Source of the DNA: a bacterium | GTDB taxonomy: Bacteria > Desulfobacterota > DSWW01 | NCBI GenBank assembly: GCA_030609865.1 | Contig: JAUWSZ010000004.1 | Span: forward strand, 1 to 17,131 | Length of the DNA stretch: 17,131 bases | Direction of reading: 5' to 3' | Part shown: one piece after another, positions 1-6,882 of the stretch | Position numbering within the stretch: position 1 is the stretch's first letter | Layout: every line of letters begins with the position of its first letter | Made by a program: the position numbers and the translations under genes | Notes under the pieces: model-generated | What the model saw: only the letters and a program-made list of their open reading frames with translations | Databases searched by the model: none | Told to the model about the DNA's origin: nothing

Positions 1-2
1 AC

Positions 3-173
3 ATCGTAAGCCAGATGCTCATCATTTCCGATGTGTTCGATGCCATGCGCAGCAGGCGGTGCTACAAGGAGCCCAAGCCCCTGGAAGAGATCATCGACGT
101 CCTCGAGTCGGAGAAAGGGACCACCTTCAATCCCTTCCTGGTGAACAACTTCCTGAAGCTGATTAAGCGGTAG
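3..173 (+). CDS. C-terminal end of an HD-GYP/HD-domain phosphohydrolase (partial)
   Basis: The reading frame entering from the left edge is open to the tag stop at 171-173 and gives about 56 residues. It contains a stretch reading DVFDAMRSRRCYKEP, then a segment rich in E/L/D and the ending TFNPFLVNNFLKLIKR. This is the usual C-terminal signature of HD-GYP and related HD-type phosphodiesterases: a conserved DxxDAxxxxRxYK helix, a GxxF(D/N)P turn, and a final helix. Such enzymes often hydrolyse cyclic di-GMP. The catalytic HD and GYP motifs lie outside the window, so the substrate cannot be read here. No start is visible. Confidence 0.75.
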   Translation: MVSQMLIISDVFDAMRSRRCYKEPKPLEEIIDVLESEKGTTFNPFLVNNFLKLIKR

Positions 174-202
174 CCCCCTTGTTCGATTGTGTCGCCAATT
201 GG

Positions 203-313
203 GGTATTAGGTTTTAGGTATTAGGTATTAGCCCACCCCCCACCGCTCCTGTTTCGTACGCATCCATGGGCGGAAGGGTTGGGAGCTAATACCTAAGAGC
301 TAATACCTAACAG
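203..313. repeat. Heptamer-repeat palindromic element, copy A
   Basis: The element lies between the HD-GYP gene and the moaD-like gene, which converge. The left side has four 7-bp units (203-230): GTATTAG-type repeats, one of them with T for A. The right side has four units on the opposite sense (286-313): CTAATAC, CTAAGAG, CTAATAC, CTAACAG. The roughly 55 bp between them are C-rich on the left and G-rich on the right, so the whole can fold as one imperfect hairpin. The right arm plus its flank (about 280-313) is almost identical, in reverse complement, to the left arm of copy B at 11346-11384. It contains no ORF. Confidence 0.75.
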
Positions 314-346
314 CCAGGAAGAGGACGACGAGGACGAGCAACGGTA

Positions 347-625
347 CTAGCCACCCGAGATCTGGGAAAGGACGGCAAGCTCGTCGCCCTCCCGGATGAC
401 CGTCTTGCGGGCTTCGGAAACGTCCAGGCGATCCCCGTTCAGCAACAGGGTAACCCCCTGCCGCCCCTTGCGAACGGCTCGGAAGAAGCCTTTTTCAGGC
501 TTCCCCATCTTGTCGAGACGGCCCAGCAGCTTGTGCAGCCGGATCCCTTCGCCCACTTCGATCTCGATCTTTTCGTTCAGCATCCCTCGGGGGGTAAGCA
601 GATTAAGACGCACAAGAGCCGGCAC
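347..625 (-). CDS. MoaD/ThiS-like ubiquitin-fold sulfur carrier protein
   Basis: This 92-residue protein has the length, beta-grasp pattern and C-terminal Gly-Gly (91-92, ending SQISGG) of the MoaD/ThiS family. Members are adenylated and thiocarboxylated at the terminal glycine and donate sulfur for molybdopterin, thiamine or tungsten-cofactor synthesis. The central LLLNGDRLD and the late GDELAVL segments match the family's NG and GD(E/V)hahhP positions. The start is a GTG at 625-623, chosen because a strong AGGAGG lies a few bases upstream on the minus strand (about 631-636). It begins 12 bp after the stop of the sulfatase-fold gene, so the two are probably co-transcribed. No activating E1-like or cofactor-specific gene is next to it, so the pathway is open. 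Confidence 0.85.
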   Translation of the reverse strand: MPALVRLNLLTPRGMLNEKIEIEVGEGIRLHKLLGRLDKMGKPEKGFFRAVRKGRQGVTLLLNGDRLDVSEARKTVIREGDELAVLSQISGG

Positions 626-637
626 AAAGACCTCCTT

Positions 638-1882
638 TCATTCCAGGTAACCAAAGTCCCGCAGCAGCCTGCGCGTCTCTTCCTCCTCACGTTCTGCGGC
701 TGCCCTTTCCCCCAGGGGCCGTGAGGATCGTATGCCTGCCAACGCCTCCTTGAGATATTCCACCGTCCTGGGATGACGATCGATTACGTTTCCCTGCTCC
801 CCAGGCTCCGCAGAAACATGAAAAAGTTGATCCCCTTCCGGCCCTGTTACGTACTTCCACTGCTCGGAGCGGATGCAGGAAAGCCCGAGGGGCTCGTTCT
901 CCGCGTAGGCAAGCTCCCTTCCTTCATCGTATCCGCCTCTTCGATCGAGCCCCGGCAGAGGCAGCGGGGTCCCGGAAAAGGCATGCCCCATCGACTCCGG
1001 GCAGGCCTCCGCAGGTTCAACCCGGCCGCCGATCAAGGTCGGGACGATGTCTGCCGTCCTCACCAGACCCGGGACGCGCAGACCCTTCCAGGGAATGTGC
1101 TCGCCGAACAGAATCAACGGAACCCGGAGAACGCCTTCGGTAAGGAGGCCGTTGTGGGCCGGAGGCATGCCCCGGAAGAGTTCTTCCCCATGGTCCGAGA
1201 GGACAACCAGCAGGGTATCCTCATAGCGGCCGTTGCTGATAAGCAGGTCCAATACCGACCGAAGGCAACACTGGTCCGCGTACGAGATCTTGCCCTCGTA
1301 GAACTGCCACAAGGGGTCCCGACTGTAGCGGTAATACTCCGGCAGGTCGCATTCCGGGAGATGATGGGTATCCAAATAGTGAAACCAGAGGAACACCGGA
1401 CCCTGCTGCCGGCCAAGCCATCCTCCGGCTGCGTCGAGTACGTCCTTCCAGCGGTTTCGGTTGTTCGCGGTCATTCCTCCCTGCCCGTCCGCCCCGTGAT
1501 CTCCCAGTACATAGTCCTCGAAATAGAGGTCAAAGCCCTTCCCGAAGCCGGATCGGCTGCCCACCAGGTCGTTGCCGGGAAACCCTGCGCACCGGTATCC
1601 CTGCTCTTCGAGGCGGGAAGCGAGGGTGGGGAGACCAGGATCGATGCGATCGTACGGGGTTCGCAGGCCGTGCAGCGGAGGGTAGAGGCCTGTCAGGAGG
1701 CCGGCGTGGGAGACCCACGTGTTGGGGGCCTGTGTGATGGCCGGCTCAAACACGACGCCCCTCGACGCCATGCGGTCCAGGGCGGGCGTCCGGACGTCCT
1801 GGCACCCGTAACAGCCGAGGAAGTCCGGCCGGACACAGTCCAGCGTGATGAGCACGAGGTTCTTGAAAGGGAAGGACGGCAT
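638..1882 (-). CDS. Sulfatase-fold (alkaline phosphatase superfamily) hydrolase, non-formylglycine type
   Basis: This 414-residue protein belongs to the sulfatase/alkaline phosphatase superfamily. An N-terminal LITLDCVRPD (metal ligand Asp15) is followed by PNTWVSHAGLLTGLYP (53-68) at the nucleophile site and LSDHGEEL (Asp230, His231) as the second metal motif. A C-terminal segment with SEQWKYV and an LF-V turn completes the family plan. True sulfatases carry Cys or Ser in C/S-x-P-x-R, which is matured to formylglycine. Here the position is Thr55 and the Arg is His59, so a phosphatase, phosphotransferase or phosphonate-type activity is as likely as sulfatase. There is no signal peptide, so it should be cytoplasmic. 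It is the first gene of a probable two-gene operon with the MoaD-like protein. The family is firm; the substrate is unknown. Confidence 0.85.
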   Translation of the reverse strand: MPSFPFKNLVLITLDCVRPDFLGCYGCQDVRTPALDRMASRGVVFEPAITQAPNTWVSHAGLLTGLYPPLHGLRTPYDRIDPGLPTLASRLEEQGYRCAGFPGNDLVGSRSGFGKGFDLYFEDYVLGDHGADGQGGMTANNRNRWKDVLDAAGGWLGRQQGPVFLWFHYLDTHHLPECDLPEYYRYSRDPLWQFYEGKISYADQCCLRSVLDLLISNGRYEDTLLVVLSDHGEELFRGMPPAHNGLLTEGVLRVPLILFGEHIPWKGLRVPGLVRTADIVPTLIGGRVEPAEACPESMGHAFSGTPLPLPGLDRRGGYDEGRELAYAENEPLGLSCIRSEQWKYVTGPEGDQLFHVSAEPGEQGNVIDRHPRTVEYLKEALAGIRSSRPLGERAAAEREEEETRRLLRDFGYLE

Positions 1883-1902
1883 CCCCTGCGCGACTCCCTA
1901 CC

Positions 1903-2101
1903 GCGGCATAGCCGCAGGCCAAAGGTAAAAGGGTCAAGGCGAAAGAAGAAAGGGGCCAGGGATCGGGGGTCAGGGGTCAGTCCCCACCTCCAGCCTCCCT
2001 TTGCTCCGTGCCCCTTGCCGAATTCGAGGACGAGGACGAGGACGAGCGATAGTCCTGGTGGGGCGGCGCGGCCCTTTACCCTTTACCCTTTCGCCTTGTT
2101 C
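1903..2101. repeat. Heptamer-repeat palindromic element, copy C
   Basis: The divergent gap 1883-2180 between the sulfatase-fold gene and larE has no credible gene. From 1911 to 1980 it reads as ten consecutive 7-bp units, mostly fitting GNNNNAG (for example GCCAAAG, GCGAAAG, GGGCCAG, GGGTCAG twice). From 2074 to 2101 there are four units fitting the reverse complement CTNNNNC (CTTTACC twice, CTTTCGC, CTTGTTC). The 11-bp arms 1935-1945 and 2088-2098 are perfect inverted repeats. Between them, about 2025-2047 is a run of GAGGAC-type hexamers. Thirteen bases of this run (2035-2047) recur at 327-339. Segment 1903-1930 also resembles 5401-5428 (22 of 28 positions). Confidence 0.6.
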
Positions 2102-2180
2102 AATTTGCCGATACAATGAAGGAGTCTAAGTATACCATATGAACAGGTGATTCTGACCACCCTGCGAGGGCACCCGCTCC

Positions 2181-3044
2181 ATGGACGAAGCAAGAACCGC
2201 ACGCAGCAGCCCGGGCCCGACACCAGAGGCTGCCGACAAGCTCGACCGACTCGAGACACTGCTCGCGCCCCTCCGGAAGGTGGTGCTCGCCTTCTCCGGC
2301 GGGGTTGACTCCACCTTCCTCCTTGCCGTACTCAGCAAGGATCCCGAAAGAAACGTGATCGCGATAACGGCCCTGTCTCCTACGCACCCGCAGCAGGAGC
2401 AGGAGGCGGCGAGAGGCCTGGCCCGGCTGTTCTCGGCCGAGCATCGCGAGATCACAGGGGACGAAATCCACTTGGAGGGGTTCCGGACCAACCCGCCGGA
2501 CCGGTGCTACCACTGCAAGAAGCATCTCTTTTCCAAAATCGAAGAGATCCGAAGGCAGGAGGGCTATGAAGTTGTCCTCGACGGATCCAACGTCGACGAT
2601 CTCTCGGATTTTCGGCCTGGCCTGCGTGCATTGGAGGAGTTGGGGGTGCGAAGCCCGCTCCAGGAAGCGGGGCTCGGCAAATCCGAAATCCGCGCCCTTT
2701 CCCAGGAGATGGGCCTTCGCACCTGGAACAAGCCATCGCTCGCCTGCCTGGCTTCCCGGATTCCTTACGGCACGGAGATCACCGAGGAGGCCCTCACCCG
2801 CATCGACCGTTGCGAGGCCTTCCTCCTGGAGCGCGTACAGGGCTCGGTCCGGGTCCGCTACCACGGCAACCTGGCCCGCATCGAGGTGTCGCCCGCCGCC
2901 TTTCCGGGACTCCTGACGCATCGGGAGGCCATTGCCGGATTCTTCAAGCAACAGGGCTTCGCCTACGTGACCCTGGACCTGGAAGGCTACCGAACCGGAA
3001 GCATGAACGAGGTGTTGCATCAATCAGAAAAAGCGGACCCGTAA
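2181..3044 (+). CDS. larE: LarE, ATP-dependent sulfur transferase for nickel-pincer nucleotide synthesis (iron-sulfur type)
   Basis: This 287-residue protein has the PP-loop SGGVDST at 39-45, the pyrophosphatase signature for AMP activation of the substrate. It also has the LarE landmarks GSNVDDLSDFRPG (about 135-147) and NKPSLACLASRIPYG (183-197). LarE converts two carboxylates of pyridinium-3,5-dicarboxylate mononucleotide to thiocarboxylates, the sulfur step in making the nickel cofactor of lactate racemase (LarA). Besides Cys189, which is the sacrificial-Cys position in the Lactobacillus enzyme, it has Cys109 and Cys112 in a CYHC motif. This is the three-cysteine set of [4Fe-4S]-dependent LarE proteins. 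ATG 2181 is the first start after in-frame stops at 2148 and 2154; its ribosome site is weak. LarB, LarC and LarA are not in the window. The dehydrogenase gene follows after 29 bp. Confidence 0.9.
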   Translation: MDEARTARSSPGPTPEAADKLDRLETLLAPLRKVVLAFSGGVDSTFLLAVLSKDPERNVIAITALSPTHPQQEQEAARGLARLFSAEHREITGDEIHLEGFRTNPPDRCYHCKKHLFSKIEEIRRQEGYEVVLDGSNVDDLSDFRPGLRALEELGVRSPLQEAGLGKSEIRALSQEMGLRTWNKPSLACLASRIPYGTEITEEALTRIDRCEAFLLERVQGSVRVRYHGNLARIEVSPAAFPGLLTHREAIAGFFKQQGFAYVTLDLEGYRTGSMNEVLHQSEKADP

Positions 3045-3073
3045 CGACAATATGTGGGTTAGGGGGCAACTCA

Positions 3074-4510
3074 GTGAATGCACTGGATTTCAGCGCTCTC
3101 GAGTACACAAAGGACGCGTCCTTTCAGCAAGCCTCGTATCGTTATGAAGGGGACGCGGGAACGGGATGGCGGGTCCTTCGGGAGGGGAAGGAGCACCTGA
3201 TCCTCCCGGAAGGATACCGCCTCCTGAAATCGATCCGGTGCGGTGTCTGCTCAACCGATCTTGCGCGCCATCATCTTCCCTATCCCCTGCCGCAGATCAC
3301 GGGCCACGAGGTCATCGCTGAGGACGAGTCCGGCGAGACAGTGGCCGCAGAGATCAATGCCTCCCACCATGCAACAGGGTCCCCTCTTGCCGAGGCCTGC
3401 CCGTTCTGCCGACAGGGCCTGCCCACGCATTGCCCGGACCGACTGACGCTCGGGATCGACCGGCTGCCCGGGGGATTCGCGCCCTGGATTCTCGTGCCGG
3501 AGCACAACATCGTGCAGGTACCGAAGACGTTGGGTTCAGATGTGTCTGTGCTGATCGAGCCCTTTGCCGCAGCCGTCCACGCAACCGAACAAATCGACTT
3601 GGACGGGCTGGAACGTGTAGCCGTGCTGGGCGCGGGACGGCTGGGCCTGCTCATCGTGGCAGCCCTGCAAGGCAGGCGCGAGAAGATGGGGGGCGCCTTC
3701 TCGATCGAGGCGATCGACCGGCAGAAGGAACGCCTGCGGGTCGCCGCTGCCCTGGGTGCGGACCGGGTCTGGGGGTACACGGAAGCCGTTATGGCCGGCG
3801 CACACGACCCCCCGCCTTTCAATGTCGTCTTCGAATCCACCGGAAGCCCTCAGGGCCTCGAGGCGGCCCTGGGGCTCGCCTCGCGAGAGGTGCATCTCAA
3901 GAGCACAACAGGCCTCGCCTCCATGGGGCTCGTGCATGCCACGGAACTGGTCGTAGACGAGGTCTCCCTCGGGCCCCTTGGAAGAGAGCACGCGCCCCCC
4001 GATCCCTCACCACCCGGGTCGAATAACACCGCTCTGATCTGTGGCTCCCGCATCCCGGCCGAGACGGCCCGGGCCATCGAGCGGGCAGGGTACCGTGCCG
4101 TCCGGATCCAAGGGGAGGATGATTTGCGCACGGCGTCCGAGAAAGTGCGCTCCGGCGATGCCCCGCAGGCGTCCATGGCGGTCGTGGAGTCGATCGAAAC
4201 GGTGGACACGCTTCTCCGGCCCTGGCCCGACCGCGAGCAGGGCATCATCCGGCCCACGGGCAGGATCCTGGTAGCGAACGTGGGGCAGCCAAGGACCGGG
4301 CTGCTCTCCCCGATACTCGAAAGGGGAATCAAGATCGGCACGTCGAGGTGCGGAGACTTCCGCCGTGCCCTGCCCATCATGCAGATGTTGCTGGAAGAGG
4401 GGATAGACCTCGGAGCGATCGTCACGGAAACGCTCCCGGCAAGCGAACTACCCGCGGCCTTCGAACGGGCCCGCTCCCCCGGCAACATCAAGGTCGTGGT
4501 GGCTCACTGA
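3074..4510 (+). CDS. Zinc-type medium-chain dehydrogenase with enlarged C-terminal half
   Basis: The start is GTG 3074, six to eight bases after AGGGGG (3061-3066), giving 478 residues. The catalytic domain shows CGVCSTD (zinc ligand Cys56) and GHE (His78, Glu79). A structural-zinc lobe has only Cys109, Cys112 and Cys120; the first Cys of the usual four is missing (Ala at 106). The NAD(P)-binding fold starts at VLGAGRLGLL (184-193). Typical members have 340-360 residues. Here about 110 extra residues lie between a first C-terminal-like segment (LVVDEVSLGPLGR, 292-304) and a second one (GIKIGTSRCGDFRRA, 418-432) that leads into the normal family ending. Family resemblance is to threonine/sorbitol dehydrogenases, but the alcohol substrate cannot be told. 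It probably shares a transcript with larE and converges on the amidohydrolase, with 4 bp between stops. Confidence 0.85.
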   Translation: MNALDFSALEYTKDASFQQASYRYEGDAGTGWRVLREGKEHLILPEGYRLLKSIRCGVCSTDLARHHLPYPLPQITGHEVIAEDESGETVAAEINASHHATGSPLAEACPFCRQGLPTHCPDRLTLGIDRLPGGFAPWILVPEHNIVQVPKTLGSDVSVLIEPFAAAVHATEQIDLDGLERVAVLGAGRLGLLIVAALQGRREKMGGAFSIEAIDRQKERLRVAAALGADRVWGYTEAVMAGAHDPPPFNVVFESTGSPQGLEAALGLASREVHLKSTTGLASMGLVHATELVVDEVSLGPLGREHAPPDPSPPGSNNTALICGSRIPAETARAIERAGYRAVRIQGEDDLRTASEKVRSGDAPQASMAVVESIETVDTLLRPWPDREQGIIRPTGRILVANVGQPRTGLLSPILERGIKIGTSRCGDFRRALPIMQMLLEEGIDLGAIVTETLPASELPAAFERARSPGNIKVVVAH

Positions 4511-4514
4511 CCGA

Positions 4515-5381
4515 TCACAACCCCAGCAGCGCCGCCGCGTTCTCCCCCTTGATCTTCTGCTTGAACTCCGGAGAGATGTCCACCGCATCCAGGGCATCGA
4601 GCGTCTCCTGGAAGCCGAAGAGGGGATTGTCCGAGGCAAACAGCACCTTGTGCTCTGCACCGAACTTGGAATAGGCGTCCCAGGGCATGTGGTTGTAAAG
4701 CTTGGGGAAGGCGGAGATATCCACGTACACGTTCGGGTGCCGCACGACCAGCGACCATACCTCCCAGTGCCACGGGAACCCGCAGTGTCCCAGAACGATC
4801 TTCAAGTCCGGATACTTGTGCGCCACCGGCTCGACGAGCATGGGAGCCCCCCATCGGGCGTCCGAGTCCGGGTGGGACCGCTGATGGGCACAATGGGTCC
4901 AGACGACAATGTTCAGGCCGAGAGCTGCCTCCCACAAAGGGTCGTGTTTCGGGTCTGAAATATCAAAGTGCTGTACGGGCGGCACGAGCTTCAGGCCCCG
5001 GCAGCCCAGGTTCTCTACCGCATTAACCAGCCGGTCCACGGCCTCCGGTCCCAGGGAAGGATCCACGCTCACAAAGGGAACGAACCGGTCCGGGTAGAGC
5101 GCCGTCAGGGCGGGCAGATCTTCGTCGGTCACCATCTGCACCCCATAGTGGGTGCTCATGTCCATACCGACGATGCAGGCTTGGTCCACCCCGGCGGCGT
5201 CCATATCCTTGACGATATCGTGAACGCTGCGGCGGGTGAACAGCTCGGTGAGCATCGCCGTTGCCAGCTCGATTTGTGCCGGGTCCCTGGCCGCCCCCAT
5301 CTGCCGCTTGATCCCCTCCTCCAGGCTTGGCGTAATGGTCGCCTCCTTGCAGAAGGGGTGAACATGCACATCAATGATCAT
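4515..5381 (-). CDS. Amidohydrolase family 2 (ACMSD-like) metal-dependent hydrolase or decarboxylase
   Basis: This 288-residue TIM-barrel protein has the metal-site pattern of the Amidohydro_2 group. These are HVH at 6-8 (DVHVHP), His163 in VVWTHCAH, His199 in IVLGHCGF, and Asp251 in FASDNPLFG. Relatives include 2-amino-3-carboxymuconate semialdehyde decarboxylase and gamma-resorcylate decarboxylase, so either C-C or C-N/C-O bond cleavage is possible. The start ATG is preceded on the minus strand by GGGAGG with five bases of spacing. It has no signal peptide and is probably cytoplasmic. It is monocistronic, with a convergent dehydrogenase downstream. The 5' flank carries a segment (5401-5428) similar to the 5' flank of the sulfatase-fold gene. 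Confidence 0.85.
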   Translation of the reverse strand: MIIDVHVHPFCKEATITPSLEEGIKRQMGAARDPAQIELATAMLTELFTRRSVHDIVKDMDAAGVDQACIVGMDMSTHYGVQMVTDEDLPALTALYPDRFVPFVSVDPSLGPEAVDRLVNAVENLGCRGLKLVPPVQHFDISDPKHDPLWEAALGLNIVVWTHCAHQRSHPDSDARWGAPMLVEPVAHKYPDLKIVLGHCGFPWHWEVWSLVVRHPNVYVDISAFPKLYNHMPWDAYSKFGAEHKVLFASDNPLFGFQETLDALDAVDISPEFKQKIKGENAAALLGL

Positions 5382-5585
5382 GACAACCTCCCTGGCACAC
5401 GTGGCGTATCCGCAGGCAAAAGGAAAAGATCTACTCCTTGGGCCTAGCTGCCCATATTGTGCTGAGTGTCTAAGTGCCTATCGAAGCAAGCGTTGATAAA
5501 AGCAATGATGGCACAGACTCATTTCCCTCGCAAAGCATTCATTCGAGGGCTGACTCCCAATTCTCACAACATATGCAGAAATCGG

Positions 5586-5614
5586 TTGACTCACAGATCC
5601 AATAGGCATATGAT
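5586..5614 (+). promoter_or_regulatory. Sigma-70-like promoter of the first vapBC module
   Basis: TTGACT at 5586-5591 and TATGAT at 5609-5614 are separated by exactly 17 bp. Both hexamers match the consensus at five of six positions. The predicted transcript start near 5621 would give a short leader before the vapB ribosome site at 5651-5655. The surrounding 5460-5650 is clearly more AT-rich than the neighbouring genes. Confidence 0.75.
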
Positions 5615-5637
5615 ATGTCTACTTTTATATGCCTATT
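5601..5637. promoter_or_regulatory. Palindromic operator overlapping the -10 box of vapBC
   Basis: A perfect 11-bp inverted repeat, AATAGGCATAT (5601-5611) and ATATGCCTATT (5627-5637), has a 15-bp centre. The left arm covers the start of the -10 hexamer and the right arm lies just past the expected transcript start. This is where a VapB or VapBC autorepressor binds in characterised modules. The sequence shows the palindrome; the binding protein is inferred from context. Confidence 0.7.
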
Positions 5638-5661
5638 CATGCTCAATCCTGGAGGTTATGT

Positions 5662-5859
5662 ATGCGAACAACGTTGAATGTTCCCCAAGATCTCATGGAG
5701 GAAGCCTTGCGGATCACTCGCTTTCGGTCAAAAACGGACGTGATCATCTACTCACTGAAAGAACTGATTCGCCGAAAGAGACTCGAGGAACTCAAGGACC
5801 TTAAAGGAAAAATCGACATAGAAATCGACCTGAAGCGTTCCCGAAGGCGCAGGGGATGA
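5662..5859 (+). CDS. vapB: VapB-family antitoxin (module 1)
   Basis: This 65-residue protein begins MRTTLNVPQDLMEEALRITR and ends in a very basic and acidic helix (RRKRLEELKDLKGKID). This is the layout of VapB antitoxins of the ribbon-helix-helix type: an N-terminal DNA-binding strand with two helices, followed by a toxin-wrapping tail. ATG 5662 was chosen because GGAGG at 5651-5655 sits six bases before it. An in-frame start at 5629 would lie inside the operator and lacks a ribosome site. vapC follows after 63 bp, longer than the overlap usual in such pairs. The strong palindromic operator upstream fits autoregulation by the antitoxin-toxin complex. Confidence 0.88.
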   Translation: MRTTLNVPQDLMEEALRITRFRSKTDVIIYSLKELIRRKRLEELKDLKGKIDIEIDLKRSRRRRG

Positions 5860-5922
5860 AACGACCAAGGGCCCGCGAAGAAATAATTTCAAAGTGGGGG
5901 AGGCAAAAGGAAGGGAGATGCC

Positions 5923-6327
5923 GTGTTGGTCGTTGTGGATACTTCTGTGTGGGTTGCTTACTTCAGACGAACGGATCCTGTCATAGAACGCAACCTCGAC
6001 GAACTAATCGATGCCGATCTGGTTGCCATCGTACCTCCGGTACGTCTGGAGTTGATTCTGGGATGCAGAAAATCCCAGAGAGCTTCCCTTATGAACAGCA
6101 TCGATGCCCTTCATCGGTTGCCCATCGCTGAAATCACTTGGACCCTTGCCGAAGACTTGGCTATGCGGCAGAGAGAGAGAGGGTTCACCCTCGGAATGGT
6201 TGATGTCCTGATTGCCGCGGCCACTTCGGAGCAACAAGCTCGCCTCTGGACTCTCGACAAAGACTTTGCCCCCTTGTTCAAGGCCCAATTTGTACGCGCC
6301 TTCCTACCAGATCGGGCAACAACCTGA
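5923..6327 (+). CDS. vapC: VapC-family PIN-domain ribonuclease toxin (module 1)
   Basis: This 134-residue protein has the PIN fold with all expected acidic residues: Asp6 in VVVDTSVW, Glu43 in VRLELILG, Asp94 in GMVDVLIAA, and Asp112 or Asp114 in TLDKDF. VapC toxins are magnesium-dependent endoribonucleases that often cut tRNA or rRNA and are held inactive by VapB. The start is GTG 5923, which places the first beta strand at residue 2 and follows a GGGAG site (5913-5917). It ends 3 bp before the stop of the convergent rhodanese gene. The target RNA is not predictable. Confidence 0.9.
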   Translation: MLVVVDTSVWVAYFRRTDPVIERNLDELIDADLVAIVPPVRLELILGCRKSQRASLMNSIDALHRLPIAEITWTLAEDLAMRQRERGFTLGMVDVLIAAATSEQQARLWTLDKDFAPLFKAQFVRAFLPDRATT

Positions 6328-6330
6328 ACT

Positions 6331-6762
6331 CTACGGACCCGTTTCCAAGGCATAAGGCCAGCGGGTAACTCCGCCCCAGTTCATGAACCGAGTGTATCCT
6401 TTCGGCTCGAGCACGTCGGTGATCACGCCCTGGGCGCGGATGCCGGTCTCGCAGTGCACGATGAGATACTGGGTGAGCGGCAGTTCCCCTAGTCGCGAAG
6501 CAATCTCACTCGACGGGAAGGAGAGCGCCGTGGGTATATGCCCCCCCCAATACGAAGCATTGGTCCGGACATCGATGAGCCATATGTCTGGATCCGGATT
6601 CTGGGTCAGCGCCTGCAAGGCGGCCGGGTCCAGGTAAGCCAACAGGATGTCCCCATCCGCTCCCGTGTATCCCTCGTAGCAACCTGCAAGGCCGGTGGCC
6701 AGCAGAAAAATCACACCTAATAGAACGCCTATGCTTCCGTTGCTTCCAGTTCTTTCCGCCAT
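6331..6762 (-). CDS. Rhodanese-domain lipoprotein
   Basis: This 143-residue protein starts with a hydrophobic segment and the lipobox LAGC, with Cys28 as the lipidated residue. Tyr29 follows, so outer-membrane retention is likely if Lol rules apply. The mature part is one rhodanese domain with IWLIDVRTNASYWGGHIPTA (60-79), the family's DVR and GHIPGA motif, and the active-site loop HCETGIRA with catalytic Cys104. Single-domain rhodaneses carry persulfide sulfur or bind sulfur or phosphate donors. Here it would work in the cell envelope. GGGAGG lies nine bases before the ATG on the minus strand. It stands alone, convergent with vapC. Confidence 0.88.
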   Translation of the reverse strand: MAERTGSNGSIGVLLGVIFLLATGLAGCYEGYTGADGDILLAYLDPAALQALTQNPDPDIWLIDVRTNASYWGGHIPTALSFPSSEIASRLGELPLTQYLIVHCETGIRAQGVITDVLEPKGYTRFMNWGGVTRWPYALETGP

Positions 6763-6882
6763 GGGTTGTCCCTCCCGCCTTCAAGGTTCGCCATCTCTGA
6801 GTTCCGGGTGGTTTTTGGTCTTTTTCCGATTCGAGGCAGTCACGTATCTGTTGGATGCAGATTCCCGGGGGGTTGATGCCCG

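Noticed and set aside
203..230. CRISPR-like array
   Set aside because: Units of 7 bp with no spacers are not a CRISPR array, and no cas genes are present.
773..2119. Plus-strand open frame of 448 codons opposite the sulfatase-fold gene
   Set aside because: It is the antisense of a gene with clear motifs, has a composition typical of high-GC shadow frames, and runs into the repeat element.
2115..2141. Eight-codon leader peptide before larE
   Set aside because: There is no convincing ribosome site, no regulatory codons, and no attenuator-type hairpins between it and larE.
5466..5804. 112-codon frame covering the vapBC promoter
   Set aside because: It is in another frame than VapB, passes through promoter and operator, and has no family similarity.
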